Part shown: positions 48,336 through 54,682 of the stretch, in pieces
How positions within the stretch are numbered: position 1 is the stretch's first letter
Layout: each line of letters opens with the position of its first letter
Source of the DNA: a bacterium
Lineage (GTDB): Bacteria; Patescibacteriota; Saccharimonadia; Saccharimonadales; SZUA-47
DNA: 54,682 nucleotides
Reading direction: 5' to 3'
Assembly (NCBI GenBank): GCA_030427125.1
Contig: JAUHXF010000005.1
Coordinates: 1-54,682 of the forward strand
Notes under the pieces: model-generated
Told to the model about the DNA's origin: nothing
The model's database searches: none
The model's input: the letters and a program-made list of their open reading frames with translations, nothing else
Made by a program: the position numbers and the translations under genes

Positions 48336-51191
48336 ATGTCTAAGAAGAAAAGCACAAATCGTGCTGAAGAGGGGTTTGGTGTATTTGCATCACTCGCAGG
48401 ATTTTTTTATAGTAAATGGCGTTTTAGCTTACTGTTCTTTGCTGCGCTCATCGCATTAGGGGCAATTACATACACGTCAGTTATTAAACGAGAAGGATTC
48501 CCGCCAATCCAGTTTCCGCTCAGCTTGGTGAACGGTACGTATTTCGTCGATGATAAATCTCAGGTAGACGAAGTCATCACGCAGCCATTATCAGAGAGTT
48601 TGAGTGTTGTTGAAGGTGTATCAGAGGTACGCACGACAGCGAATGACAATTTTTTCACAGCCTTCGTATTCTTTGACTCAGATGTTGATACACAGCTTGG
48701 CGCTGAGAGGATTCAAGAGGCGATTGATCAATCTGATTCTATACCCGCAGAAGTGCGCGAAGGAACCTCAGTGTTGCCAATTGACCCGGCAGCATATTTG
48801 AACGAATTCGATCTGCTTTTGAGCGTTTATAGTATCGAGGATAACTCACCGGAATCAATCGAAGAAGCGGCGGACTACGTCCTAGCTGAATTTCTCGCTG
48901 ATCCGTCTATCGCAGCAGGTGAAGTCCAGTCTCTTTTTGCGGAATCTATCAATCCTCGCACGGGAGAATTAGAGACTCGTCAGGTTTCATTTAACCAAAT
49001 AGGCTTGAAGCAAGAATCAGGTGAGGTGGCTTTCTACGGATCAGTCACGATTGGGTTGGATCGCGACGACGAAGCTATTGATATTATTGAGCTATCGGAG
49101 CTGGTGAACGACAAGATTGCTAGCCTAGATTTATCTCAATTTGGTGATGAGTATGTCGTTACAATTGGCGCCGACTTCGCTGAATCGATAAACACACAAA
49201 TTTCATCATTACAGTCAAATCTTTTGACCGGATTTGTTGCTGTTGCAGCGGTTTCGTTCCTGCTTATAACATGGCGTGCATCAATCATCACCGGTTTATT
49301 CATGTTGTCTGTCATGGCTGTATCAGTGCTGATGTTGTACGTGTTTGGCTATACGTTGAATACGATTACATTGTTTGGACTCGTCTTAGCACTCGGTTTG
49401 TTCGTCGATGATGCCACTATTGTTGTTGAGTCCATCTACGCGCATAGAAACAAGAGCAAAGACAAACTGAAAGTCGTTCGGCAAGCTGCTGGAAAAATTG
49501 GTGCAGCTAGTTTTGCCGGCACGTTTACGACGGTACTTGTGTTCCTGCCGCTTGCTTTTATTAGTGGAATTCTTGGTGAGTTTATCCGCTTGCTCCCGGT
49601 CACTGTCATAATTGCACTTGTCACATCGCTTTTCCTTTCATTAACACTTATTCCAGTTCTGTCGCGCTTTGTTTTATTGCGAACTACCTCGCCGAGCTGG
49701 ATCACTCGACACAACCCAATTATTAGACTTGAGGCAACGCTTGCACGTTGGTTTAGCGGGCTACCAAGAATGCTTAAGACAGCGCCGCGCAAAGGCCGGG
49801 TAGTCGCAACGGTCGGGTTCTTGATTAGTATTGTTTTCTTGATGGTTGCGGGGCAGTTCTACCAACGGCTTGAGTTCAATATCTTCCCGCCGACGAAAGA
49901 CAGTGATCAACTCAACTATCAGCTTGAATTCCCAGCTGGCTATACGCTGGAGCAGGCTGAAGCTTCTGCGAATATTGTCAACGGTGTCATTAACGATGTT
50001 GCAGCTGTTGAGACGGTACGCGTGTTGTACGGTGGATTTGAGCAGCCAAGCGCGCGAGGAGCCGACGCCGTTATAGAGCTCGTTTCATTTACAGAACGAG
50101 ATAAAAAATCTCCTGAGATACTAGAAGATATTACAGCCGCCGCGACAGCTGCACTACCGTCAGACGTATCTTTTAGAATCATACAAATCGACGGTGGGCC
50201 ACCAGCAGAAGAATTCCCGCTAAAAATTCAAGTATTTGATGAGGATGAAGCTCACGCAATTGCGCTCGCAACTGAAGTTGGTGCATTCATTGAAGGCGCA
50301 GAGGTGACGAGACCAAATGGTACAACGGCAACAGTTACAGAAGTCGAATTGCCATCAGGCAGAACAATTACACGCATTGATGGAAAAGCATACGTGGAGT
50401 TGAGTGCTAAGTTTGATGCCAGCGACACGTCTGCACTCCTGATTGCGGCAGAAGAACTTGTACAAGAGCAGTTTAGTGAAGAATATTTAGTAGAGAATGG
50501 ATATGAAGCTGACACACTTGGCTTTGATTTTGGGCAAGAAAGCGAGAACGCCGAATCGTTTGCTAATCTCGCGATTGTATTCCCGCTGGCGCTCGTGTCT
50601 ATGTATATTTTACTAGCATTGCAGTTTAGGTCACTGCTGCAGCCAATCCTTATATTCGTGGCAATTCCATTCACATTCCTTGGTGTTTTTGCAGGTCTCT
50701 ACTTCACGGACAACGCACTTAGTTTTTTTGTGCAGGTTGGTTTAATTGGCCTGATCGGAATTGCGGTGAACAACACGATTCTACTCGTGACATACGCCAA
50801 TCAAGAGAAGCTTGCAGGTGAAGGCACGATTGATGCTATTAGTAATGCGGTACAAAAACGATTTAGGCCGCTTGTTGCGACAACGATTACTACTGTTGCC
50901 GCGCTGCTGCCGTTAGCGCTCAGTGATCCATTCTGGGAGGCGTTAGCGATGACCATCATATTCGGCCTTATTTCGAGTACGGTACTTGTCATCATTTCTT
51001 TCCCTTACTACTATCTAGCTGCAGAGTGGCTACGAATGCGCGTTAGCAAAGGGACACGTCAGGCGCGGAAGGAGCAACGGAAGTCAAAGCGAAGTGAAAA
51101 GCCTGTAAAATCTGCACCTGCCGCTAAGAAAACAGTTAAGAAGAAGCCCGCAAAAACTGCCAAAAAAACAACTACTAAAAAGAAAAAATAA
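48336..51191 (+). CDS. RND-family efflux permease
   Basis: A 951-residue AcrB/MMPL-type proton-driven exporter with 12 helices and two large extracytoplasmic loops. The proton-relay Asp pair is in 'LALGLFVDDATIVVESIY' (about residues 350-365), as in AcrB. The C-terminal ~45 residues are a Lys/Ala/Thr-rich cytosolic tail, absent from AcrB. AGAGGGAG gives a good Shine-Dalgarno; TAGAAT (48303-48309 region) may be a -10. No membrane-fusion protein or TolC gene is near, so it likely works without an outer-membrane channel. Confidence 0.93.
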   Translation: MSKKKSTNRAEEGFGVFASLAGFFYSKWRFSLLFFAALIALGAITYTSVIKREGFPPIQFPLSLVNGTYFVDDKSQVDEVITQPLSESLSVVEGVSEVRTTANDNFFTAFVFFDSDVDTQLGAERIQEAIDQSDSIPAEVREGTSVLPIDPAAYLNEFDLLLSVYSIEDNSPESIEEAADYVLAEFLADPSIAAGEVQSLFAESINPRTGELETRQVSFNQIGLKQESGEVAFYGSVTIGLDRDDEAIDIIELSELVNDKIASLDLSQFGDEYVVTIGADFAESINTQISSLQSNLLTGFVAVAAVSFLLITWRASIITGLFMLSVMAVSVLMLYVFGYTLNTITLFGLVLALGLFVDDATIVVESIYAHRNKSKDKLKVVRQAAGKIGAASFAGTFTTVLVFLPLAFISGILGEFIRLLPVTVIIALVTSLFLSLTLIPVLSRFVLLRTTSPSWITRHNPIIRLEATLARWFSGLPRMLKTAPRKGRVVATVGFLISIVFLMVAGQFYQRLEFNIFPPTKDSDQLNYQLEFPAGYTLEQAEASANIVNGVINDVAAVETVRVLYGGFEQPSARGADAVIELVSFTERDKKSPEILEDITAAATAALPSDVSFRIIQIDGGPPAEEFPLKIQVFDEDEAHAIALATEVGAFIEGAEVTRPNGTTATVTEVELPSGRTITRIDGKAYVELSAKFDASDTSALLIAAEELVQEQFSEEYLVENGYEADTLGFDFGQESENAESFANLAIVFPLALVSMYILLALQFRSLLQPILIFVAIPFTFLGVFAGLYFTDNALSFFVQVGLIGLIGIAVNNTILLVTYANQEKLAGEGTIDAISNAVQKRFRPLVATTITTVAALLPLALSDPFWEALAMTIIFGLISSTVLVIISFPYYYLAAEWLRMRVSKGTRQARKEQRKSKRSEKPVKSAPAAKKTVKKKPAKTAKKTTTKKKK

Positions 51192-51201
51192 GCGATAAAG
51201 A

Positions 51202-51233
51202 AAAGCCGGCATGTATGTAGATGCCGGCTTTTT
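51202..51233 (+). terminator. Intrinsic terminator after RND gene
   Basis: AAGCCGGCAT/ATGCCGGCTT stem with 8-nt loop and TTT tail. Confidence 0.85.
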
Positions 51234-51262
51234 GATTTGAGAAAAATACAACGCCAACAGGC

Positions 51263-51291
51263 TTGGTTACACGCTTCAGCAACGCTATACT
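51263..51291 (+). promoter_or_regulatory. Promoter of the FKBP pair
   Basis: TTGGTT (51263-51268), 17-bp spacer, TATACT (51286-51291). Predicted start ~51298; a Shine-Dalgarno GGAGAGGG lies further down before the ATG at 51343. Confidence 0.65.
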
Positions 51292-51342
51292 AGATGTAAC
51301 ACGCGAAAATAAAAACGCGTAGGAGAGGGTAACAACAAAACT

Positions 51343-51942
51343 ATGGCAGCATCAAACGGCCAGCGAGTGGCTGCGTTTCTTTTAGCGCTAACGTTTCTTT
51401 TATCAACTATTGGATTTACGGCATATGTCGTACTTTCATTAAACTCTGAAGAAAGTGGTCTTGTTGATGACACAACGAGTTCAGACCTACAAGAGCAGCC
51501 GCCAGCTGACACACCAGTCGAATTGTCACAGCTATCTGGTGCTTGTGGATCGCAGACAATCGTTGCACAAGGTGCGCGTGACGTTCCTGAAACTACGACA
51601 GCAGACGTACCTGTTGAGGAGCTTCGAACAGTCGATGTACAAGAGGGTAGTGGCGACGAAGTGCAGCCCGGAGATTGTGTCGCAGCGCTTTACTACGGTA
51701 CGCTTGCTAGCGACGGATCAACATTCGACGGTAATTATGACACTGGGACGCCAATCGAATTCTCGTTGACAGGTGTTATACCTGGCTGGACGGAAGGTAT
51801 CCCAGGAATGAAGGTTGGTGGTATTAGAAGACTCGAAATACCTGCAGCGCAAGCATACGGTGAAACAGAGCGCCCTGGCATTCCAGCTAACTCAGACCTC
51901 GTATTTGAAGTTGAAATTCTATCGACAAGGCAGGCACAATAA
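51343..51942 (+). CDS. Exported FKBP-type peptidyl-prolyl isomerase
   Basis: A 199-residue foldase acting outside the membrane. N-terminal anchor (about residues 9-32), a Ser/Pro/Thr linker (about 36-90) and a FKBP domain with 'VIPGWTEGIPGMKVGGIRRLEIPAAQAYGE' (shown in part), the conserved active-site strand. Two cysteines outside the core ('GACGSQ', 'GDCVAAL') could form a disulfide. Followed at once by a cytosolic FKBP (TAATG overlap), so the pair is a tandem duplication with split localisation. Confidence 0.93.
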   Translation: MAASNGQRVAAFLLALTFLLSTIGFTAYVVLSLNSEESGLVDDTTSSDLQEQPPADTPVELSQLSGACGSQTIVAQGARDVPETTTADVPVEELRTVDVQEGSGDEVQPGDCVAALYYGTLASDGSTFDGNYDTGTPIEFSLTGVIPGWTEGIPGMKVGGIRRLEIPAAQAYGETERPGIPANSDLVFEVEILSTRQAQ

Positions 51943-52319
51943 TGGCAACACTTGCAGATTTCACTGGACCGATTACTGTCGACGAACTCCGTTGGGATGA
52001 TGTCGTTGAAGGTACGGGCGCAGCAGTGAATCCTGGTGCACAAGTGACCATTCATTATACGGGAGGGCTCGCATCAGACGGGACGATTTTTGATTCTTCA
52101 CAGCGAACTGATGACGCCAAGCCAGTCACCTTTCCGCTTGATATGCTAATCGAAGGCTGGCAAAAGGGCATACCGGGTATGAAGGTGGGTGGCAAAAGAC
52201 GACTGTATATCCCGTACGCGCAAGGCTATGGTGATGCAGGGGCTGGTTCGATACCACCAAAGGCTGATTTAGTGTTTGATATAGAGTTATTCGCAACTGA
52301 AGGGGGTACGCCTTCATAA
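51942..52319 (+). CDS. Cytosolic FKBP-type peptidyl-prolyl isomerase
   Basis: A 125-residue single FKBP domain: 'VTIHYTGGLASDGTIFDSS' and 'IEGWQKGIPGMKVGGKRRLYIPYAQGYG' (parts). It has no signal or anchor. The ATG shares a base with the upstream stop. It accelerates proline isomerisation during folding in the cytoplasm; similarity to its neighbour suggests local duplication. Confidence 0.95.
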   Translation: MATLADFTGPITVDELRWDDVVEGTGAAVNPGAQVTIHYTGGLASDGTIFDSSQRTDDAKPVTFPLDMLIEGWQKGIPGMKVGGKRRLYIPYAQGYGDAGAGSIPPKADLVFDIELFATEGGTPS

Positions 52320-52344
52320 CGTCAAAATCACAATATATAGCGTG

Positions 52345-52373
52345 TTGATTTAAGCTTAAACACCAGCTATAGT
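52345..52373 (+). promoter_or_regulatory. Promoter of the second glutaredoxin gene
   Basis: TTGATT (52345-52350), 17-bp spacer, TATAGT (52368-52373); Shine-Dalgarno GAAAGG is before the ATG at 52435. Confidence 0.6.
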
Positions 52374-52434
52374 GATAGAGCATAAGCTTAATAACACTGA
52401 ATAAAAACCAAAAGACTAACGAAAGGTCTCGCAT

Positions 52435-52683
52435 ATGTCAAAGAAAATAACAGTATTCACAACCAATACCTGCGCATACTGCGCCATGGTAAAAAAGTGG
52501 CTAGACGGTAAGGGGATTGCCTACGATACCGTTAATCTCGACGAGAAGCCAGAAATGCAGAAAGAAATTTATGCAAAAAGCGGTGCACTCACTGTACCTG
52601 TAACGCTTATCGAGAAAGAAGACGGCCAAGAAGACGTGGTTATTGGATTTAACCTTCCACGACTTGCGTCAGCTGTTGCTTAG
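52435..52683 (+). CDS. Glutaredoxin-family protein
   Basis: An 82-residue thiol oxidoreductase with active site CAYC (in 'TNTCAYCAMVKKWL') and cis-Pro 'LTVPVTLI', close in form to NrdH/Grx proteins. It lies just before a TrxB-like reductase but has its own terminator, so the two are neighbouring units, probably functionally paired. A similar protein with CGFC is at 7883-8140. Confidence 0.93.
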   Translation: MSKKITVFTTNTCAYCAMVKKWLDGKGIAYDTVNLDEKPEMQKEIYAKSGALTVPVTLIEKEDGQEDVVIGFNLPRLASAVA

Positions 52684-52701
52684 ATAATGGTAGTGAATAA
52701 G

Positions 52702-52724
52702 AGCTTGCGAACGCAGGCTTTTTT
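52702..52724 (+). terminator. Intrinsic terminator
   Basis: AGCTTGCG/CGCAGGCT stem with a very tight loop followed by TTTTT, after the glutaredoxin gene. Confidence 0.75.
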
Positions 52725-52821
52725 CATATATAATGTTTAAGTAATCACTAAAACACTTAAACAAACGATAGAATTCGGAACAGTGGTACACTAGAAGCAA
52801 GCGAAAATGGAGAACAAAAAC

Positions 52822-53769
52822 ATGCACGATGTAATAATGATTGGCGCGGGCCCAACAAGCATGGCTGCGGCTGTATATACAGCACGAGAAGATATCGATA
52901 CAGTCTTACTTGAAAAAGGTGTAATCGGCGGTCTAGCAGCGATTACTGATAAGGTTGATAATTATCCAGGTTTCCCGGAAGGCATAGAGGGTGCAGAGCT
53001 AGCTGACAAGCTACAAAAACAGGCAGAGCGATTTGGGGCAAAGATTGAACTAGACGAAGTGCAGTCTGTTGAGAAGATTGATGGTGGCTTTAAACTCAAG
53101 ACAGCGATTGGTGAGCACGAAGCTAAAGCTATTTTGGTTGGGACAGGATCTGAGTGGAAGAAACTTGGTATCCCTGGAGAAAAAGAATTTTACGGCCGTG
53201 GCGTGCACAACTGTGCGACATGTGACGGGGCGTTTTATCGAGATAAAAAACTTGTGGTCGTTGGCGGTGGAAACTCGAGCGCACAAGAAGCCTTGTTTCT
53301 CACGAAGTTTGCAAGTCATATTGATATTTTAATTCGTGGTGATAAGTGGAAGGCGTCGGAAGTCCTTGTGGAAGAAGTGTCTAAAAACGACAAAATCGCT
53401 GTTCACTTTAACACGACAACAGACGAGATAATTGGTGGAGAAGAAGACGGTTTGCCAAAAGTAGTAAATGTTAAAGCAACTAAAGAGGGCAAAGCGACAG
53501 ATTTTGAAACTGATGGCGTATTTGTTTTTATTGGTTTGAAGCCCGTGACATATTTCTTGGACGGTTCAGGTGTAGAACTCGATGACTATGGGTTCGTTAA
53601 GACAGACGATAAGCTTATGACAAATGTGCCCGGTATTTTTTGTGCGGGCGATGTACGGAGCGGGGCAACCATGCAGATTGCTTCAGCTGTAGGAGAAGGT
53701 GCTTCGGCTGCATTATCGATTCGTGAGTATCTCGAGAATTACGACAGGGAAATGAAATCCGAGGTTTGA
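52822..53769 (+). CDS. trxB: Thioredoxin reductase-like FAD/NAD(P) oxidoreductase
   Basis: A 315-residue flavoprotein that would reduce thioredoxin/glutaredoxin-like partners with NAD(P)H. FAD-binding 'IGAGPTSMAAAVYTARE', redox site CATC in 'HNCATCDGAFYRDK', NAD(P) loop 'VVGGGNSSAQEALFL', and C-terminal 'FCAGDVRSGATMQIASAVGEG' (parts). The ATG at 52822 has GGAGAA 8 nt upstream; the earlier ATG at 52807 has none. Extended -10 TGGTACACT at 52784-52792 is the promoter element. Confidence 0.93.
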   Translation: MHDVIMIGAGPTSMAAAVYTAREDIDTVLLEKGVIGGLAAITDKVDNYPGFPEGIEGAELADKLQKQAERFGAKIELDEVQSVEKIDGGFKLKTAIGEHEAKAILVGTGSEWKKLGIPGEKEFYGRGVHNCATCDGAFYRDKKLVVVGGGNSSAQEALFLTKFASHIDILIRGDKWKASEVLVEEVSKNDKIAVHFNTTTDEIIGGEEDGLPKVVNVKATKEGKATDFETDGVFVFIGLKPVTYFLDGSGVELDDYGFVKTDDKLMTNVPGIFCAGDVRSGATMQIASAVGEGASAALSIREYLENYDREMKSEV

Positions 53770-53803
53770 AAAATACTATATAATATGCTATAATATTACT
53801 ATT

Positions 53804-54367
53804 ATGGCATTGTTTACTTGCGTCGGTGCAAAACATAAAAAACACCCAACGTTCTTAGTAGATTCGTTAGAGACTGCTAGCGGTGAAATAATTGAATTTC
53901 GTCGACCGTCCCGTAAGAAAGCAGTACAAATTGATGTGCCGCTTAACCCCGAAAGAGAAGCAGCTCTGTATAAGGCTACTCACACAGTTTTGCGGTCAAT
54001 GATACATAGGGTGCCGCATAATTGTGCATCATATGCCTACGCTCTAGCAGGTGTGCCTATAGGTGACATTGCTGATGATCCTCCGTCAAAAGAGTGGAGT
54101 TTTGATGGTCCTGTTGCTGTTCATAAATTAGCAGACTTTGACACAGGATTATTTATGTACCGTGGCCTAGACCCGTCACTGCAGCCGAATGGTTTAGGAC
54201 ATTAGCATACAATATTATCAAGAGTAGACGGACTAAGTTTGCACGTGGATGGTGGCGGTCAGCCCATAAGGCTTAGCCCGACAAGATCTCTAATAGCTAC
54301 ATACCCTGAGGAACAATTTGACCATTACTGTGCGTCGCCCGCTGCACGTATGGCTAGTTCTAGTTAG
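53804..54367 (+). pseudogene. Uncharacterised gene interrupted by an in-frame TAG
   Basis: The first 133 codons end in TAG at 54203-54205, but the same frame continues without another stop for 53 codons to TAG at 54365-54367, encoding protein-like sequence ('SRVDGLSLHVDGGGQPIRLS', 'IATYPEEQFDHYCASPAA'). So an intact ~187-residue protein probably existed, or the amber codon is read through, or the base is a sequencing error. No domain is recognised; the N-terminal part has 'RVPHNCASYAYALAGVPIGD'. An extended -10 TGCTATAAT lies 9 nt before the ATG, so the transcript is leaderless. The end overlaps the convergent gene by 8 bp. Confidence 0.6.
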
Positions 54368-54682
54368 TAGCTATTTCGCCGATTTTCAGCTGTTCTAGCT
54401 GTGCATTGGCATTAGAGCTGTGAGGAGTACCAGAGCCGACTGTTTCTCCTTCTTGCGTTTCACGTTGTGTGAAAAGTGTCGTGCCATCTGTGCCACAGGC
54501 TTCAAGAATGACATTGCCGCCAGGGTGACGAGACAGATAGGATGTAATGTCATAAACCGAGCCGTTAATAATCGTCCAGCAACTAGACTCTGAACTGTTT
54601 GCCGCTACTTCTTCTAGTGTAAACACTGTTACATCATCGGTTTGCGGTTGTGGTTGCTGTGGAGCAGCGGCATTAAGCTCTG
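54360..54682 (-). CDS. Cytochrome b5-like heme-binding domain protein, partial
   Basis: The C-terminal part of a protein whose N-terminus lies beyond the window. Visible are a Pro/Gln-rich linker ('APQQPQPQTDD'), then a cytochrome b5-type domain with 'SCWTIINGSVYDITSYLSRHPGG' (parts) holding the first heme His in HPGG, and the second likely heme His in 'TPHSSNANAQLEQLKIGEIA'. The GTG at 54626 is only a codon inside the frame, since the frame stays open to 54682. The linker suggests an anchored, extracytoplasmic domain; electron-transfer partners are unknown. Confidence 0.82.
   Translation of the reverse strand, partial: ELNAAAPQQPQPQTDDVTVFTLEEVAANSSESSCWTIINGSVYDITSYLSRHPGGNVILEACGTDGTTLFTQRETQEGETVGSGTPHSSNANAQLEQLKIGEIATN

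Noticed and set aside
1-54682. Alternative genetic code with UGA as glycine (SR1/Gracilibacteria)
   Set aside because: TGA ends several well-defined genes (for example trmD, nusB, pheS, trxB) at the expected family lengths.
1-54682. CRISPR array or cas genes
   Set aside because: No regularly spaced direct repeats and no Cas-like protein were found.

Overview
The window looks like chromosomal DNA of a Patescibacteria/CPR bacterium, most probably Candidatus Saccharibacteria (TM7). This is inferred from moderate GC content, very tight gene packing, use of TGA as an ordinary stop (which argues against SR1/Gracilibacteria recoding), reduced core-gene clusters with short proteins, and a monoderm-like membrane gene set. 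No database search was possible.

Layout. 1-5236 is a translation/RNA core: the end of leuS, rpmF, nusB, a Nudix hydrolase, rnc, rpsP, a KH-domain protein and trmD, with a probable small RNA between the KH gene and a strong terminator. 5233-6533 holds a nickel superoxide dismutase gene (sodN) with its maturation protease (sodX). 6535-10065 is a flippase-like membrane protein and a redox locus: an ArsR-type regulator, glutaredoxin and DUF427 on one strand, and an anchored thioredoxin-like protein, CcdA and a small membrane protein on the other, sharing one control region. 10104-12290 is a bifunctional trehalose-phosphate synthase/phosphatase. 12338-21542 is a run of membrane proteins (DUF4203-like, PH-domain, K+ channel, AI-2E/PerM, flippase-like, CPBP protease, Abhydrolase_9, YggT, two DUF5684, MFS).

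21600-24600 is the accessory part. It has tRNA-Gln(CUG), a 22-bp copy of the tRNA 3' end 180 bp downstream (att-like) with three hairpins between the copies, a three-gene cassette (P-loop kinase, winged-helix/methyltransferase-like protein, MazG-like pyrophosphohydrolase), and a degenerate tRNA-like sequence at the far side. This cassette is the best candidate here for an undescribed system.

24675-33409 has CorA, then a four-gene Zur/Fur metal operon divergent from a ZIP transporter around a perfect 19-bp palindrome, then RmuC, an MGH1-like glycosidase and YajQ. 33475-44135 has a flavin reductase, a DUF2207-like protein, and a long operon in which pheS and pheT are separated by five small enzyme genes, ending in DUF2207 and EamA proteins. 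44131-45650 is metK behind a SAM-riboswitch-like leader with a visible ribosome-binding-site-sequestering hairpin, then a second small-RNA candidate. 45649-54682 has an HD phosphohydrolase, an ABC exporter, an RND exporter, two FKBPs, a glutaredoxin, a TrxB-like reductase, an uncharacterised gene interrupted by an in-frame amber codon, and a partial cytochrome b5 domain protein.

A window-wide feature is that many genes have a good -10 box 6-9 nt upstream of the start codon and no Shine-Dalgarno sequence. Leaderless transcription therefore seems common, while operon-internal genes use Shine-Dalgarno sites or stop/start overlaps.
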